A stretch of 64,000 bases of DNA from Amycolatopsis sp. GTDB lineage: Bacteria > Actinomycetota > Actinomycetes > Mycobacteriales > Pseudonocardiaceae. A program made the position numbers and the translations under genes. The DNA lies in contig NZ_JAODNM010000067.1 in the NCBI RefSeq assembly GCF_025464955.1, forward strand, positions 1-64,000, read 5' to 3'. Under the pieces are notes generated by a model. That model was not told the DNA's origin. It did no database searches and was given only the letters and a program-made list of their open reading frames with translations. Positions 63,150 to 64,000 of this stretch are shown here, piece after piece. Position 1 is the first letter of the stretch. Each line of letters begins with the position of its first letter.

Positions 63150-64000
63150 ATGCTTCACCACGTGTTTAATTCCGGGGGAAATCGGCGTCTGCCGGCCCTC
63201 TTCCTGGCCGCCACCTTCCTGCTCCTGCTGATCGCGGTAGTGGGAGTGCTGTGGCGCGCCGCCGGCCCCTCGGACGGCACGATGGTCAACATCGGCGACA
63301 CCGCGGCGTCGTCGGACGGCGTCATCGTCAAGGAAACGACCGGACCGACCCCGCTGCGGGTCGGCGACCGGATCGTCGCGATCAACGGCAGGCCGCTCGC
63401 CGAGTCGGTCGCGCACGGTGTCGGCGGCGCACCGGTCGAAGCCGGCACGACCCTGCCCTACGACATCCTCCGCGAAGGCGCCCCGGTCCGGCTCGAAATC
63501 ACGCTGCACCGGTTCGGAGTCGCCGACGCGATCTGGGTCGGCTGGCCCACCCTGCTGGTCACCATCGTCCTGCTCGGCACCGCGCTGGCGATCTTCGCCG
63601 TGAGCGCGCGCGAACGGGCGGCGCATGCCGGGATCTTCGCGTCCGCCATCGGTGTCTCCACGGTCGCGTTCGCCGGCTACTTCCCGCTCGAAGCCGTCGA
63701 TCTTGTCGCCGGCGACCAGTTCTGGCGCTGGTACACCGGGGAGTTGCTGTTCGCGCTGCTCTGGGGCGGGATGCTGCATTTCGCGCTGTCCTTCCCGGAG
63801 TTCACCGGCCGCGGCTACCGGACGCGGGTGATCGCCGGGTACGCCGGCACGCTCGTGCTCTATCCGCTGGTGGCCGGATTCGGGTTCCTGACCGTCGACG
63901 ATCCGCTCGAAAGGCTGGCCATCGTCGGCTCGCCGGCACTCGCGGCCCTCGTGACGTACCCGGCGCTGATCATCAGCGTCCTGCTCGTCAAGTACGTCCG
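63150..64000 (+). CDS. PDZ-containing multi-pass membrane sensor, truncated by the window end
   Basis: The first 283 codons are seen; the gene continues past the right edge. After a membrane helix (about 13-33) comes an outer PDZ domain ('TTGPTPLRVGDRIVAINGRP', 'YDILREGAPVRLEITLHR'), then a run of at least five helices ('IWVGWPTLLVTIVLLGTALA', 'GGMLHFALSFPEF'). The 'LHFALSFPE' phrase is typical of ComP-type sensor kinases. A cytoplasmic histidine kinase domain is expected beyond the window but cannot be seen. The start could also be GTG 63162. Confidence 0.75.
   Translation, partial: MLHHVFNSGGNRRLPALFLAATFLLLLIAVVGVLWRAAGPSDGTMVNIGDTAASSDGVIVKETTGPTPLRVGDRIVAINGRPLAESVAHGVGGAPVEAGTTLPYDILREGAPVRLEITLHRFGVADAIWVGWPTLLVTIVLLGTALAIFAVSARERAAHAGIFASAIGVSTVAFAGYFPLEAVDLVAGDQFWRWYTGELLFALLWGGMLHFALSFPEFTGRGYRTRVIAGYAGTLVLYPLVAGFGFLTVDDPLERLAIVGSPALAALVTYPALIISVLLVKYV

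Noticed and set aside
1..64000. tRNA, rRNA or insertion sequences
   Set aside because: No tRNA-like cloverleaf, rRNA stretch, transposase or integrase was recognised on either strand.

Overview
The window is very GC-rich actinobacterial chromosome. Gene content and order resemble Pseudonocardiaceae, most like Amycolatopsis. The support is a set of genes whose neighbours match Mycobacterium tuberculosis (comparison from memory, not searched): sigE-rseA-htrA-tatB, mrp and an O-methyltransferase (Rv1220c to Rv1233c region); tag, a DUF3117 protein, LOG proteins, dapE and dapD (Rv1201c to Rv1211); fdxC-dapC (Rv1177-Rv1178); and fbiA-fbiB, manB, wbbL, rmlD, two LCP proteins, a TIGR03089 protein, fadE25, purE, purK and a GtrA protein (Rv3261 to Rv3277). 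Coding density is near 95 percent. I found no rRNA, tRNA, CRISPR array, prophage or insertion sequence.

Layout. 1-6.2 kb: the start of an acyl-CoA dehydrogenase, a DUF4190-type membrane protein, a stomatin-like protein, an aminoglycoside-kinase-like protein, an MgtE-N/CBS protein with a DUF1003 partner, and Mrp. 6.3-12.9 kb: envelope stress (TatB, HtrA, RseA, SigE), an O-methyltransferase, and a divergent LysR/MFS pair. 12.9-19.1 kb: PepA, DUF3117, a PaaG-like crotonase, a DivIVA-like/SRPBCC/Tag operon, a PlsC-like acyltransferase and two LOG proteins. 19.2-24.7 kb: three diaminopimelate genes (dapE, dapD, dapC) with a lipoprotein, a CHAD protein, a monooxygenase remnant and ferredoxin FdxC. 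25-29.9 kb: an overlapping F420 operon (GNAT, fbiA, fbiB, Nudix, GntR) facing a DNA glycosylase.

29.9-44.8 kb is a cell-wall glycan block. It makes GDP-mannose (ManB) and dTDP-rhamnose (RmlD), transfers rhamnose (WbbL), carries five extra glycosyltransferases between wbbL and rmlD, and ends with two LytR-CpsA-Psr enzymes that attach glycans to peptidoglycan. 44.8-51 kb: small membrane and regulatory genes (DoxX, DUF1206, DksA-like, SRPBCC, ArsR) and a large BTAD/NB-ARC/TPR regulator with a possible 69-residue gene upstream. 51.1-64 kb: FadE25, an acyl-CoA ligase, PurE and PurK, two GT87 mannosyltransferase-like proteins, a degenerate GGDEF protein, an ECF sigma factor fused to a zinc-finger/membrane/surface module, two GtrA proteins and the start of a PDZ-containing membrane sensor.

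Three features run across genes. First, several families of palindromic intergenic repeats sit mostly between convergent genes and probably act as shared bidirectional terminators. Second, about fifteen genes have a TANNNT-like -10 box 6-7 nt before the start codon and no Shine-Dalgarno sequence, so they are probably leaderless. Third, the DnaA-box core GTCCACA/TGTGGAC recurs inside genes where rare T- or A-ending codons create it.
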